From Opitutaceae bacterium (lineage in GTDB: Bacteria; Verrucomicrobiota; Verrucomicrobiia; Opitutales; Opitutaceae): a stretch of 64,000 nucleotides of DNA. Shown here one piece after another: positions 17,398-28,003 of this stretch (position 1 is its first letter; each line of letters opens with the position of its first letter). The position numbers and the translations under genes are program-made. The notes below the pieces were generated by a model, which was not told where the DNA came from, ran no database searches, and was given only the letters and a program-made list of their open reading frames with translations. The stretch lies in the NCBI GenBank assembly GCA_002694885.1, contig NZNM01000140.1, positions 1-64,000 of the forward strand, written 5' to 3'.

Positions 17398-18027
17398 CTA
17401 TCGCCGACCCGTCCAAATAAATTTTTCCGGCACCATAACGATGTCTGAAGGCTTGAGGAAGAAAGGTTCCACGTCCTCGCCTTCCAAAACGGCTTGGAGG
17501 TCTAAATTGAAGTTCTTGCGGCGATCCCCCTCAGTGCGGATGACTCTCACTTTCTTGAGATTGGCCTGCTTCGGGTCGTAACCCGCTTTGAGGACTGCTT
17601 CCAAAGCGGTAAGATGCCGGTCACTCATAATCTCGCCCGGTTGGAGGACGGTTCCTTGGACATAGATGGGAAAAGTCGACGAAAGAAGCGTGACGGTCAC
17701 TTCTTTGGTGACGATCTGGTCGTCGTACCACTCCAGCAGCTTATCTTCTAGCTGGGAAGAAGTGTAACCGATCACTTCCTTTTCGCCAACGAAAGCCAAG
17801 GTGATCCTGCCATCTCGGCGGATCCGCTGCTCGCCGCTCAACTCTGGGGCGCCCGGGAAGGAGAGCCGTATCTCATCGCCCACCAATAGCTCCAGCGAGT
17901 CGCTGGATTCCGTATCACTTCGGGAGTCGGTCTCAGCCGCATAGGACCGAAAAGCCGCGGCGAGAGCGAGCACAAGAGTCAGTATAACTAAGTGGATCCT
18001 GAAATGTGATTCCATTTTCATAATCAA
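17398..18027 (-). CDS. Wza-like polysaccharide export protein
   Basis: The 209-residue protein has a signal peptide (IHLVILTLVLALAAAFRSYA), a polysaccharide biosynthesis/export domain (LELLVGDEIRLSFPGAPELSGEQRI onward, residues about 45-115) and an SLBB-like part (FPIYVQGTVLQPGEI and following). Family members form the outer-membrane exit for capsule or exopolysaccharide. No lipobox Cys is visible at the signal-peptide end, unlike Wza, and the protein is short. It is the first gene of a pair with the epimerase/reductase. No polymerase, flippase or chain-length regulator is nearby, so other export parts must be elsewhere. Confidence 0.85.
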   Translation of the reverse strand: MIMKMESHFRIHLVILTLVLALAAAFRSYAAETDSRSDTESSDSLELLVGDEIRLSFPGAPELSGEQRIRRDGRITLAFVGEKEVIGYTSSQLEDKLLEWYDDQIVTKEVTVTLLSSTFPIYVQGTVLQPGEIMSDRHLTALEAVLKAGYDPKQANLKKVRVIRTEGDRRKNFNLDLQAVLEGEDVEPFFLKPSDIVMVPEKFIWTGRR

Positions 18028-18163
18028 GGGAGGCTGTATTGTTTGTTATGAGCGGTGGGCCGGTTCCAGCAAGGCGAAACCCGCAGACACCACTCAACCC
18101 ATAGTAGAACGACACATTTAGCCAAAAATTGATCTCACTTGAGTGGATTTTTGGGATTACAGC

Positions 18164-18298
18164 TAACCGCAGAGCCCACGGAGATCGCGGAGAAATCTAT
18201 ATTTTTTGCGTCTCGGTAGCCCAACTAAATCAACCAGAAGTCAGATCGTTTTGCGTTCGTTACAGGCTCCTCCGCGAGCTCTGCGTTATCCCCGGTTA
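18164..18298. repeat. Inverted AACCGCAGAG-type repeat pair
   Basis: TAACCGCAGAGCCCACGG (from 18164) followed by ATCGCGGAG, and CTCCGCGAGCTCTGCG (from 18269) followed by CCGGTTA, are the ends of an inverted repeat with a variable centre. It belongs to the family at 14663-14990. The surrounding gap 18028-18354 shows no gene. Confidence 0.6.
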
Positions 18299-18354
18299 AG
18301 TAATTCGCGGCTAATTTATATTTTGGTCGAGCTAAAGCAACGACCTACTTAAAA

Positions 18355-21300
18355 CTAATCCACCTCGTATACCTCGACGAGAACCACGCCCCGTGTCGAA
18401 TTGGTGCTCTGGACGACTGCAGTATACACACCTGGATCGAGCCAAATAACTTTCGCCGAGGACCGTGAATTTTGGTCGAAGTCAAACGCGCCCGATCGGC
18501 TAGCCGCATCCGTTACCACTGAGCCCTCGTCCTGCCAGTCGTCGTTCTCGGCTATAAAAGTCGAGCCTTCGCTCGTGCTCTGATAGATGCTCAGCAAGGG
18601 ATTCTCTAGGGCGTTAGATACTCCGAGTGCTTCTAGCTCCGAGCCCATCGCTCGAATGAGCATCCGTTTCGGGGCATCGCCAGTGACGGCAAATCCAGCG
18701 ACGGTTACCTGGTTTCCCCGGGCAACTTCACCTCGCATGGAAATGTTAGCCAACGTTGCTGCTTTTGGATCACCTATCGCTTCCGAAACATCGAATACTT
18801 CAACTAAAGCCGTGCCATCAGTCCCGGTGGCGTTTTTCACCACCGCGGTGTAAACTCCCTGCGGCAGTTCAAGAACCATGGCAGCATCGAGACTGCCGAC
18901 TGATAGGGCCGAGGCTCCTACCTGTTGGGAACTGATCGATATTTCAGATGCATTGGCCGCCTCCTGCCAATTATCGTTCGTCGCGAAGGGATCGGTTTCT
19001 CCCAAACGGTAAAGTGATAGTCGCGGGTCCCCGATCGCGTTAAACACACCCCGATTCGCTAGTTCAGGCCCCAAACCTCGGATAAGCACTTTCGTTTTCC
19101 CACCGCCGCTGACAACGAAACCAGCGATCATCGTACTAGATCCCGCTCCAACTTGGCCCCGCATAGAGGTATTCACAAGGAGCTGGCGAGCGGCGACGCC
19201 CTCACGCTGCCCATCAACCGCGTAATTGTCAGAGCCGATCAACAGGCTACCGTTAAGGCCCTTGACTGAATCATCCAACTGCAGAGCCAATGCATATTCA
19301 CCCTTTAGGTCGGCAGTAAGCACTCCTTGGCTATCGATCGACGCCTCTCCCGATGCACCCGATACCCCTAAGCCAAAAGATACAAAAGCCTGCCCATCAG
19401 GACCCGCGATAACGAGAACTTGACCGTCTGACGTATTGGGCAAGACCGCGGTGTAGAATCCATCAAAGTCGGTGCTCGCTCCTCGGCCATTAGCCCTTTC
19501 TCCAGTAAAACTGTAGGATGAATCGGTGAAGAAACCGCTTACACTTTCGAGGTCAGCATTCCCCTCCATTACAACGAGTCCATTTTCATCCCGGTATTGG
19601 AAGGACCCAGATTCCGAAATTTGAAGATCGACGATCTCCATTGGCTCGGAGCCAAAATCTGACAGAAAAACCGCCGACTTGTCCTCTCGCACCATCAAAG
19701 CGAACGTTCCCCCGTCAGGCGAAACAGATCCAAAGTAGAACCTGCGAGAGGGAGCAATGTTGACCTCGATGGTAGCGCTCTCAACCGCTTCCAACCCTTG
19801 AGCAATGCCCCCCGTTTTGATCTCCACCCAATACTGGGTATCTTCCGTTAGGGTATCTGTAGTGTAGCTAGGGCCAGTCGCCCCTTCGATAGGCTTACTA
19901 CGATCTCCCGACACGCCACGATACCACTGGTACGAAAGGCCTGGTCCGGATGCAGCCACAGAGAGCTTTGCCTTTCCTTCTCGCTCGATTAAGACATCCA
20001 CCGGACTCTCAACAATTTTAATCAGGCTCTCCACGGTCAATTGAACGACATTACTGGAAACACCGCCCAGCTCGTTGAATACCTCGACCGAATATGCACC
20101 TGCATCCTCCAAGCTCACCTGGTTGAACAGCAACTCCGTACTATTCGCCCCTTCGATGGGTTGGCCATTACGGAGCCACTGGATATTGGCAGCCGGATAT
20201 GCAGACACCTCGACATCGAGGGCCGTAATGTCACCAACAATAGCCTCCGTGTTCACCGGTTGGCTGACAATAACCGGGGCGGTCTGCACTACCACGTCCA
20301 AGGTTTCTACAGCATCTGTCACACCATCGTTCACTGTCACGGTTACCGTAGTCACACCCAACTCTCCAGCCGCTGGAATGATGAACAGATTGCGGTTCTC
20401 TCCGCTTCCACCGACAGCGATATTCTCATTCGGCAACAAAAGCGTATTCGAGCTTTCCACAGCAATCGATAGATCCGAGGCAGGCGTTTCATCGTCCTGC
20501 ACCGAGAACGCTATTGGGGTGATCGATTCGCCGATCGAAGTAAAGATGGCATCGAGAGGACTGATAGTGGGAGCGGACACCTCTCGTACCTCAAGCTCGA
20601 AGGTTTCGATGACAGTGTTTGCGCCGTCGCTTATTGAAATCGTGATGGTAGCCGTTCCGCTTCTGCCTTCCGTCGCCGAAAGTCCAATCGAGCGATTTCG
20701 GCCTGAACCGCTCAAAACGATCCCCGATTCCCCAATCAAAGCAGTATCGGAGGAAGTCGCCGATACGACTAGATCTGACAAAGTCGTATCAGCATCTCCA
20801 ATTGTGAACTCAAGCAGAGCTGAGGTTACTCCCTCAGGAAGAGAGAGATCGGTCAGTTCGCCAATTATAGGCGATAGGTTGACCGGAGTATCAACAGTGA
20901 CGAACACCGATTCTTCATAAACCCCAAAGTCAGTGGTCACTACCGCCTTCAGTGCATGCGTACCCTCTGACACCGGACTGAAGGTGAAGTCGTAAGGGTC
21001 AGAATTCCCCGTCGCGACAAAGTTGTCGTTATCAAAAAACTGGACGTTTTGCACCGCAGATTCCGTTCCGCTGACGACAACCTGAAAGTCGTCGGCTTGT
21101 CCTGGCTCGTAAGTGCCTCCTAGCAAGCCAACAAAGCTGACAGCAATCGTATCCGCTTCAGTATTACTCCGTTCTACAGAAACAACTACTGTCTCTTCAT
21201 AAACGCCCAATCCGGTCGTGACCACCGCTCTAAACGAGTGGCTACCTTCTGCGGTGGAACTGAATGTGAAATCGTAGGGGGCCGCATTATCGGTAGCAAC

Positions 21301-21834
21301 AAGGTTGTTGTTGTCGAAATATTGCACGCTTTGAATCGTCGACTGGGTCCCGCTTACCGAAACTTGAAAGGCGTACGTCTGTCCTGGCTCGTAGACACCC
21401 CCTTCTAGGCCGCTGAACCCGATAACAATCGTATCCGCCTCGTTGTTACCAGTAGATCCCACGGAACCGGAGGCCGAATTCGAGTAACCTGAATCACCAA
21501 ATTCGTTGAAAGCCCGGACCCGGTAAGTGTAGTTTTGACCCTCTGCGATCGTCGTGTCCTGATAGAACGCCACGTTCGCCCCCACTGTGGCGATCTCAGT
21601 AAAGGATGAACCATCCAAGGAGCGCTCGATGCGGAAGCCGTCTTCGTTGTTGGAATTGTCGTTCCAAGAAAGCGTCAGTTCGGCCGCACTCGCCATGTGA
21701 CCGATGGTGGCAACACCTAGGATCAGCCCAATGAAACGGCGAAGCAACCCTCTGCTCCGGACACCGATTGCTTGAAGATATGATACTGTAAAATGAGTCT
21801 CGCCTGTCATGCTCAGGACAAGGCTTCGTCTCAT
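18355..21834 (-). CDS. Large secreted FnIII/Ig-repeat surface protein
   Basis: The 1159-residue protein has an extended N-region and a hydrophobic signal segment (RFIGLILGVATIGHMASAAE, about 33-52). A fibronectin type III domain follows (LSWNDNSNNEDGFRIERS, to about 125), then two tandem Ig-like modules of about 95 residues each starting EADTI (about 133 and 228). Cadherin-like and I-set Ig domains follow (SQPVNTEAIVGDITALDVEV, IQWLRNGQPIEGAN). Two C-terminal repeats each contain IAGFVVSGGGKTKVLIRGLG or VAGFAVTGDAPKRMLIRAMG and a NDNWQ/ENDDWQ element. It has no VPDSG tag, so it reaches the surface another way. Role is probably adhesion or matrix; no enzyme motif was seen. Confidence 0.8.
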   Translation of the reverse strand: MRRSLVLSMTGETHFTVSYLQAIGVRSRGLLRRFIGLILGVATIGHMASAAELTLSWNDNSNNEDGFRIERSLDGSSFTEIATVGANVAFYQDTTIAEGQNYTYRVRAFNEFGDSGYSNSASGSVGSTGNNEADTIVIGFSGLEGGVYEPGQTYAFQVSVSGTQSTIQSVQYFDNNNLVATDNAAPYDFTFSSTAEGSHSFRAVVTTGLGVYEETVVVSVERSNTEADTIAVSFVGLLGGTYEPGQADDFQVVVSGTESAVQNVQFFDNDNFVATGNSDPYDFTFSPVSEGTHALKAVVTTDFGVYEESVFVTVDTPVNLSPIIGELTDLSLPEGVTSALLEFTIGDADTTLSDLVVSATSSDTALIGESGIVLSGSGRNRSIGLSATEGRSGTATITISISDGANTVIETFELEVREVSAPTISPLDAIFTSIGESITPIAFSVQDDETPASDLSIAVESSNTLLLPNENIAVGGSGENRNLFIIPAAGELGVTTVTVTVNDGVTDAVETLDVVVQTAPVIVSQPVNTEAIVGDITALDVEVSAYPAANIQWLRNGQPIEGANSTELLFNQVSLEDAGAYSVEVFNELGGVSSNVVQLTVESLIKIVESPVDVLIEREGKAKLSVAASGPGLSYQWYRGVSGDRSKPIEGATGPSYTTDTLTEDTQYWVEIKTGGIAQGLEAVESATIEVNIAPSRRFYFGSVSPDGGTFALMVREDKSAVFLSDFGSEPMEIVDLQISESGSFQYRDENGLVVMEGNADLESVSGFFTDSSYSFTGERANGRGASTDFDGFYTAVLPNTSDGQVLVIAGPDGQAFVSFGLGVSGASGEASIDSQGVLTADLKGEYALALQLDDSVKGLNGSLLIGSDNYAVDGQREGVAARQLLVNTSMRGQVGAGSSTMIAGFVVSGGGKTKVLIRGLGPELANRGVFNAIGDPRLSLYRLGETDPFATNDNWQEAANASEISISSQQVGASALSVGSLDAAMVLELPQGVYTAVVKNATGTDGTALVEVFDVSEAIGDPKAATLANISMRGEVARGNQVTVAGFAVTGDAPKRMLIRAMGSELEALGVSNALENPLLSIYQSTSEGSTFIAENDDWQDEGSVVTDAASRSGAFDFDQNSRSSAKVIWLDPGVYTAVVQSTNSTRGVVLVEVYEVD

Positions 21835-22132
21835 TTGCAGAAAACCTGAGGTCGCGCAGAGCGATTTGACGACACTTTTAAAGGCGTAGATAAGCTCCCT
21901 AAATTACCACTGAGGGCTATTCCAATCGAAGCCCGCGGATATCCGCTAAGTCCACTCGTGAAAAAGAGGGCGGATTCTAAAGCAGTAGAGGGCGGCAGTC
22001 GCGGGATCAGTTTCAACCCTCGATTCAAACTACCGCTTTAATACCGAATTCTGCCCCGATTTCCACAAATTCGCCCTCTAGGAAACTAAGGAGCAAAGTT
22101 TTTGGGCAAAGCGCCGACTATCCTAGCTACCG

Positions 22133-23308
22133 ATGGCTCTAATTACGACAAAACGCACTTCTTCCTCGAAATTCCAACTGCGGCACAAGAATGCCAGCTC
22201 TTCAGTTGGATTTCTGGAATCGCAAAAGCTCGCTCGGCAAAAGGGTTATGAAAAGAAAGCCAAACGCTATAAGCTGAAACTGGAGGCCCTCGCTGTTTTC
22301 ACCCAGCAGCTGTCTTCCATGCTAGAAGCCGGACTTCCGCTCGTATCCTCCCTTGAAGCCCTGCAAGACCAGACGGAGGATCAGGTATTCGCCGTCATCA
22401 TTCGCGAAGTTCGTACCGACGTATCCCAAGGTAACAGCTTCTCGGCAGCCTGTCGCAAGTACCCTAATGCTTTCAACAATCTCTTTGTATCCATGGTCGA
22501 AGCCGGAGAGGCCAGCGGAGGCCTGGCAGAGATTCTCGGCAAGGGGGCGAACTACTTCGAATCTACCAACAAACTGATCAAAAAAGTGAAGTCCGCGATG
22601 ACCTATCCAGTCGCTGTAATCGGCCTAGCGGTCATTCTGGTCAATATTCTGTTGATATTGGTTATTCCTGTCTTCGCCGACATGTTTGCCGATTTCGGCA
22701 AAGAACTGCCTGGCCCGACCCTATTCCTCATTAATCTGAGTAACTGGATGCAAGGGAATATTCTTTGGGTGATCGCTGGCGGATTCATATTCTTCCAAGT
22801 GTGGACGCGATTTACGAAAACGCCGAAGGGCAAGCGCTTTCAGGACAACCTCCTTTTCAGGCTGCCCGTATTCGGCAATCTGCTGAAGAAGATCACGCTT
22901 TCTCGCTTTTGCCGCACTTACGCGACGCTTCTGCGAAGCGGCGTGCCCATCCTTCGTTGCTTGGAGATCGTCTCGTCTAGTAGCGGCCGCACTCAGATCG
23001 AGGGCGCTTGTAAAGCAATCAGCAAGGCTATATCCGAAGGTGGCCAAGTCTCGGAAACGGTCGCCAGTATCCAGTTCTTCCCACCTATGATGAAGCATAT
23101 GACCAAGGCCGGGGAACAGACAGGCAACGTTGACGGCATGATGAACAAGATCGCCGACTTCTATGATACAGAAGCTGATGCCATCATCGCCTCACTCACC
23201 TCTTTGATCGAGCCCATGCTCATCGTATTCCTCGGGGTAGTCGTTGGCGGTATCGTTATGGCGATGTTCCTCCCGATCTTCCACCTTTCCTCTGTTGCCG
23301 GTGGCTAA
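22133..23308 (+). CDS. Type II secretion / type IV pilus inner-membrane protein (GspF/PilC family)
   Basis: The 391-residue protein has the two T2SS-F domains: FTQQLSSMLEAGLPLVSSLEAL (about 62-185) and FCRTYATLLRSGVPILRCLEIV (about 265-385). Each is followed by membrane segments such as VIGLAVILVNILLILVIPVF and LIVFLGVVVGGIVMAMFLPI. Family members are the inner-membrane platform that couples the pilus/secretion ATPase to pseudopilin assembly. No ATPase, pilin or secretin gene is next to it, so it is an orphan in this window. A broken regulator follows within a few bases. Confidence 0.9.
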   Translation: MALITTKRTSSSKFQLRHKNASSSVGFLESQKLARQKGYEKKAKRYKLKLEALAVFTQQLSSMLEAGLPLVSSLEALQDQTEDQVFAVIIREVRTDVSQGNSFSAACRKYPNAFNNLFVSMVEAGEASGGLAEILGKGANYFESTNKLIKKVKSAMTYPVAVIGLAVILVNILLILVIPVFADMFADFGKELPGPTLFLINLSNWMQGNILWVIAGGFIFFQVWTRFTKTPKGKRFQDNLLFRLPVFGNLLKKITLSRFCRTYATLLRSGVPILRCLEIVSSSSGRTQIEGACKAISKAISEGGQVSETVASIQFFPPMMKHMTKAGEQTGNVDGMMNKIADFYDTEADAIIASLTSLIEPMLIVFLGVVVGGIVMAMFLPIFHLSSVAGG

Positions 23309-23309
23309 A

Positions 23310-24446
23310 ATCGGCCCCGCTGAATCACCGAAAATTTCGATCTACAAGGAGAAATGCCCCGACCTGGTTCTGACGGACTTGAAGATGGAACAGATGGACG
23401 GACTCGAGCTCATGAGGCGTCTCAAAGAAATTGATCCCAACGTATTCGTGATCGTCATGACAGCTCATGCTGACGTCGAGAACGCGATGGCATCGATCAA
23501 ACTGGGGGCTTTCGACTACTTGACCAAGCCCTTTAAGCTAGACCAACTCATGGCAGCGATTAATCGGGCCGATGAGCGGATCGATGCGATGATCGCTAGC
23601 GAGGGGCACGATTCGAATTTCGCTTTGCTCTGAGATTCCGACGCATCGCGAAAACTCAAACAATCGGTCAGCCGTATCGCCGAATCCAATTCACCCGTCT
23701 TAATTAAAGGGCCCAAGGGAACGCAAAAGGAACTGGTGGCCTCCGCGATTCATGGGGCAAGTGTGGGGGAGGATGAAAATGAACAGCCCTTCGAATCTAT
23801 TGACTGCGCCAATAGCGCCTCAGATGAAATCGTCGATCGGCTAATCGGCTCCGACAAGTGCGGCGGTGGACTCGTAAAAGATGCGGCTAGAGGTACGGTT
23901 CTAGTGGAGAACGTCGATCAGCTTCCCATCGAACTCCAGCCCGACTTGGGGAGTCCTATGCGCAAAGCTAAAGACGAAGCCCGTTTCTTGTTCACGACGG
24001 CTGCGGACTTGGATGGAGCTGTCGCGGACGAGAGCTTTGACGAATCTCTCTTTTATAGAATTTCGACGCAGTCTATCGATTGCCCGAGTCTAGAGAAACG
24101 CTTGGAAGATATTCCCCTATTTGCTGAATCCGTTTTGCAAGGTCTTGGAAAAGAATCCGTGCAGATCAGCGAGGCCGCCCGGCGGCTCTTGCAAAGCTAT
24201 GGGTGGCCCGGAAATTTCACCGAGTTTCGACAAGTGATCGAGAATGCCGCTGCGGACTGCAGTGACGACACAATCGAAGAGGCCGACCTGCCCGACTGTA
24301 TCCGCGAAACCAATCAATGGTCCTCGCTAGCAGATCATCTTGAGGCAGCCAGTCGCGAATACAAAGCTCGGATTTTGAATGCTTGCCAAGGCGACTCCAA
24401 GAAGGCTGCCAAAATTCTGGACTGCAAGCCTTCCGAGTTGTCGTAA
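23310..24446 (+). pseudogene. NtrC-type response regulator, truncated and interrupted by TGA
   Basis: Directly after the GspF stop the frame enters a receiver domain in its middle (KEKCPDLVLTDLKMEQMDGLE, then VIVMTAHADVENAMASIKLG and FDYLTKPFKLDQ). The first 35-40 residues with the acidic pocket are missing. After FALL an in-frame TGA (23631-23633) interrupts the gene. The same frame resumes with a degenerate AAA+ domain: Walker A reads GPKGTQKE instead of GESGTGKE, no GAFTGA loop is present, and Walker B reads GTVLVENVD. A Fis-like end follows (NACQGDSKKAAKILDCKPSE). Two lesions and lost motifs indicate a pseudogene; an expressed, non-sigma-54 variant is less likely. Confidence 0.75.
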
Positions 24447-24695
24447 GCGCGATCCGGCAAAACTCTTCCGGAATCTTTGAGTTTAGCCCGCTCCGTTCGC
24501 TCGGAGATCGCGCTTGGCTATTCTCAGGCCTTGAGAAAGCATGATGATAACTAGCAATTTCGGTCATGCGGGAGTAACAGGTAGCAAGGAGAATCTTCTT
24601 ATTAATTCCGAATTTGGCTTTCGACTGATATGCCCGTCCGTTTCGCCTTGCGCCTCTTTCCAACAGTGTGACACAACTTGGGCAAATCTCACCAC

Positions 24696-27600
24696 ATGCC
24701 CAAGCGTACTGACATCGAAACAATTCTTATTATCGGGGCTGGCCCTATCGTCATTGGCCAAGCCTGCGAATTTGACTATTCAGGAACACAGGCCTGCAAG
24801 GCGCTAAAAGAAGAAGGCTACAAAGTCATTCTGATTAATAGCAATCCCGCCACCATCATGACGGATCCCGAGTTCGCGGACGTCACTTACATCGAACCTT
24901 TGACGATAGAAGCCGTTGAAAAGATTATCGCGAAAGAAAAACCGGATGCTCTCTTGCCAACGCTCGGCGGACAAACGGCTTTGAATTTATCGCTAGATCT
25001 CGAGAAAGCAGGCATTCTAGCGGAACACGGCGTGGAAATGATCGGGGCCCGACCCGATGCGATTAAAAAGGGGGAGGACCGTGAGCTCTTTAAGGAAGCC
25101 ATGCTGAAGATTGGGCTCGATGTCGCCCGATCCCAGACCGTGAAATCTCTAGCCGCAGCCAAAGAAGCTGCGGTAGCGATCGGCACGTACCCCTTCATTA
25201 TTCGCCCCAGCTTTACGCTCGGCGGCTCAGGCGGAGGCATCGCTTACAATAAGGAGGAGTTCGAGCAAATCGTCTCCCATGGATTGGAGGTTTCCCCCGT
25301 ACATGAGGTGCTCATCGAAGAGTGCTTGCTCGGCTGGAAGGAATACGAGATGGAGGTCATGCGGGACCGGAAGGACCAGTGCGTCGTCATTTGCTCCATC
25401 GAAAATTTCGACCCCATGGGAGTCCATACAGGGGACTCCATTACCGTGGCCCCTTCGATGACTCTAACCGATCGCGAATACCAATCCATGCGCGACGCCT
25501 CCTTCGCCGTAATCCGGGAGATCGGCGTGGAGACGGGAGGTTCGAATATCCAGTTCTCTGTTTGCCCGGATACCGGACGCATGGTTGTCATCGAGATGAA
25601 TCCACGCGTATCCAGAAGTTCCGCTCTAGCCTCGAAAGCAACTGGATTCCCAATCGCCAAGTTCGCTGCCAAGCTCGCTGTAGGCTACAGTCTGGACGAA
25701 ATCCCGAATGATATCACTCAGAAAACGCCGGCCAGCTTTGAGCCAACCATAGACTACGTCGTCACTAAAATTCCCCGCTTCACATTCGAAAAATTCCCGG
25801 GCACCGATGATACGCTGACTTCATCCATGAAGTCGGTCGGGGAAACCATGGCCATCGGTATGACATTCAAGGAAAGTTTTCAGAAGGCGTTGCGTTCATT
25901 GGAGATCGGTTCGTGGGGGTTCGGGGGTGGTAAACTTGGGGACGACGAGTTGCCTAGCAAAGACGTCATCAAAGGGAAACTCGTTCGCCCAAATGCGGAA
26001 CGGGTTTTCTATCTTCGGTACGCCTTCAAGGCAGGCTTTTCTGCGGAGGAGATATTCGAGCTAACCAAGATAGATCCCTGGTTTATACGCCAATTAGAAC
26101 AAATTAGCGAACTAGAGGATGAGATAAAATCCAAAAATTTGGATACAATTGATCCAGACCGGCTACGTTTGGCTAAAGAGTACGGATTTTCGGATCGCCA
26201 GTTGGGTGGGCTTCTAGATTGCCCATGGAATCAGGTTAAAGAAAAACGCAAGAGCCTGGAAATCGAGACGGTATATCGGTTGGTCGATACTTGCGCGGCT
26301 GAGTTTTCTGCAGAAACTCCGTATTATTATTCTTCATACGGAATTGAGAACGAGATCTCTCCTTCCGAAAAGGAGAAGATCATGATTATCGGTGGGGGGC
26401 CCAATCGAATTGGACAGGGAATCGAGTTCGACTACTGTTGCGTGCACGCCTCCTTCGCGCTTCAAGAACTTGGATACGAGTCGGTGATGGTTAATTCCAA
26501 TCCGGAAACTGTATCCACAGACTACGACACTTCCGACAGATTGTTTTTCGAGCCTCTCACCTTGGAGGATGTCCTAGAGATCTACAATCAAGAAGGTTGC
26601 GCCGGAGCTATCGTTCAATACGGCGGGCAAACGCCACTGAACCTAGCTTCGCAATTGAAAGCCCATGGGGTTAACATAATAGGCACGTCTCCCGAAAGCA
26701 TCGACACGGCTGAAGACCGCGAGCTATTTAAGCGCGTCCTCGATGAAGTCGGACTCAAGCAACCGGAGAATCTAACGGCACTCAACGAAACTGAAGCCTA
26801 CGAGATGGCGGAACAAGTAGGCTTCCCGATTCTCGTGCGCCCATCTTTCGTTCTTGGCGGCCGCGGCATGTTTATCGTCTACAGTATGGATGAGCTGAGA
26901 GGCGTCATTCGAGAGGCCTTTGAAGCTTCCCCGGGAAAGCCTGTGCTTCTCGACAAGTTTCTCGAGGACGCGATCGAGCTCGATGTCGATTGTATTTCCG
27001 ATGGCGAAACCACGCTGATCGGCGGTATGCTCGAGCATATCGAGTTCGCTGGCGTTCACAGCGGCGATGCAGCGATGGTTCTACCGCCGCACACGTTGGG
27101 CGAGGAAATGATCGAAACGGTTAGGCAAGCCAGCTATCGCCTGGCAAAAGCTCTCAACGTGGTTGGATTAATGAATATCCAGTTCGCTATCAAAGACGAT
27201 CAGCTCTACGTGCTGGAAGTAAATCCACGAGCCTCGCGAACCGTTCCTTTCGTTTCGAAAGCGATTGGCGTGCCGTTGGCAAAGCTTGCCGCCAAGATCA
27301 TGACCGGGAAGACGCTACCTGAGCTCGGATTTACCGAAGAAATGACCCCGAAGCACTGGTGTATCAAGGAGTCGGTCTTCCCCTTCGTCCGCTTCCCCGG
27401 CACTACCATTCGATTAGGCCCGGAAATGCGTTCGACCGGAGAGGTCATGGGACTTGATACAGATTTCGGAATCGCATTCGCCAAGACGCAAGCGGCCGCA
27501 AAGCCGGGTCTTCCCACCGAAGGCAACGTCTTCCTAAGTGTTAAGGACAGCGACAAGTCTAAGGCAGTAGAACTCGCGAAGGACCTCGCTTCACTGGGCT

Positions 27601-27932
27601 TTCAGATCTATTCGACCAGTGGTACTGCTGGCTACCTCAAAGAGAATGGCATCGAAACAAAGAAGCTATTTCGCATCGCGGAAGGCCGGCCCAACGTTAT
27701 TGATCTCATCAAGAACGGAGAGATGCAGATGGTCATCAATACGCCCTCCGGTATGATTCCACGCAAAGACGAGAACCACATCCGATCGGTCGCCTACGCC
27801 AACAGCATCTGCATCATGACTACTATCACTGGAGCAATGGCGGCCGTAGCAGGTATCGGCTCTTTGAAGGAGAAGGATTTCGAGGTACGGTCTCTGCAAA
27901 GCTACGTGGCTAAGAACGTGGCTACGGTCTAG
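24696..27932 (+). CDS. carB: Carbamoyl-phosphate synthase large subunit
   Basis: The 1078-residue protein has two homologous ATP-grasp halves: the N-half carboxyphosphate domain ([43 protein letters not shown]) and the C-half carbamate-phosphorylation domain ([41 protein letters not shown]). An MGS-like allosteric end follows ([14 protein letters not shown]). The product, carbamoyl phosphate, feeds arginine and pyrimidine synthesis; the arginine genes lie 3 kb to the right. The ATG at 24696 matches the usual MPKRTDIE start; a TTG at 24678 is less likely. carA is not in the window. Confidence 0.96.
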   Translation: MPKRTDIETILIIGAGPIVIGQACEFDYSGTQACKALKEEGYKVILINSNPATIMTDPEFADVTYIEPLTIEAVEKIIAKEKPDALLPTLGGQTALNLSLDLEKAGILAEHGVEMIGARPDAIKKGEDRELFKEAMLKIGLDVARSQTVKSLAAAKEAAVAIGTYPFIIRPSFTLGGSGGGIAYNKEEFEQIVSHGLEVSPVHEVLIEECLLGWKEYEMEVMRDRKDQCVVICSIENFDPMGVHTGDSITVAPSMTLTDREYQSMRDASFAVIREIGVETGGSNIQFSVCPDTGRMVVIEMNPRVSRSSALASKATGFPIAKFAAKLAVGYSLDEIPNDITQKTPASFEPTIDYVVTKIPRFTFEKFPGTDDTLTSSMKSVGETMAIGMTFKESFQKALRSLEIGSWGFGGGKLGDDELPSKDVIKGKLVRPNAERVFYLRYAFKAGFSAEEIFELTKIDPWFIRQLEQISELEDEIKSKNLDTIDPDRLRLAKEYGFSDRQLGGLLDCPWNQVKEKRKSLEIETVYRLVDTCAAEFSAETPYYYSSYGIENEISPSEKEKIMIIGGGPNRIGQGIEFDYCCVHASFALQELGYESVMVNSNPETVSTDYDTSDRLFFEPLTLEDVLEIYNQEGCAGAIVQYGGQTPLNLASQLKAHGVNIIGTSPESIDTAEDRELFKRVLDEVGLKQPENLTALNETEAYEMAEQVGFPILVRPSFVLGGRGMFIVYSMDELRGVIREAFEASPGKPVLLDKFLEDAIELDVDCISDGETTLIGGMLEHIEFAGVHSGDAAMVLPPHTLGEEMIETVRQASYRLAKALNVVGLMNIQFAIKDDQLYVLEVNPRASRTVPFVSKAIGVPLAKLAAKIMTGKTLPELGFTEEMTPKHWCIKESVFPFVRFPGTTIRLGPEMRSTGEVMGLDTDFGIAFAKTQAAAKPGLPTEGNVFLSVKDSDKSKAVELAKDLASLGFQIYSTSGTAGYLKENGIETKKLFRIAEGRPNVIDLIKNGEMQMVINTPSGMIPRKDENHIRSVAYANSICIMTTITGAMAAVAGIGSLKEKDFEVRSLQSYVAKNVATV

Positions 27933-28003
27933 ATCACAGAATCCTTCTTGTGAAAGGCAATTAAGAGCCCTTCGCTCTAAGTCGATATACCGCTTTACAA
28001 GTT

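Noticed and set aside
20075-20920. Long plus-strand open frame of 281 codons inside the giant surface-protein gene.
   Set aside because: It is antisense to clear Ig-like repeats, has low-complexity Ser/Thr content, and no recognisable domain; a shadow frame.
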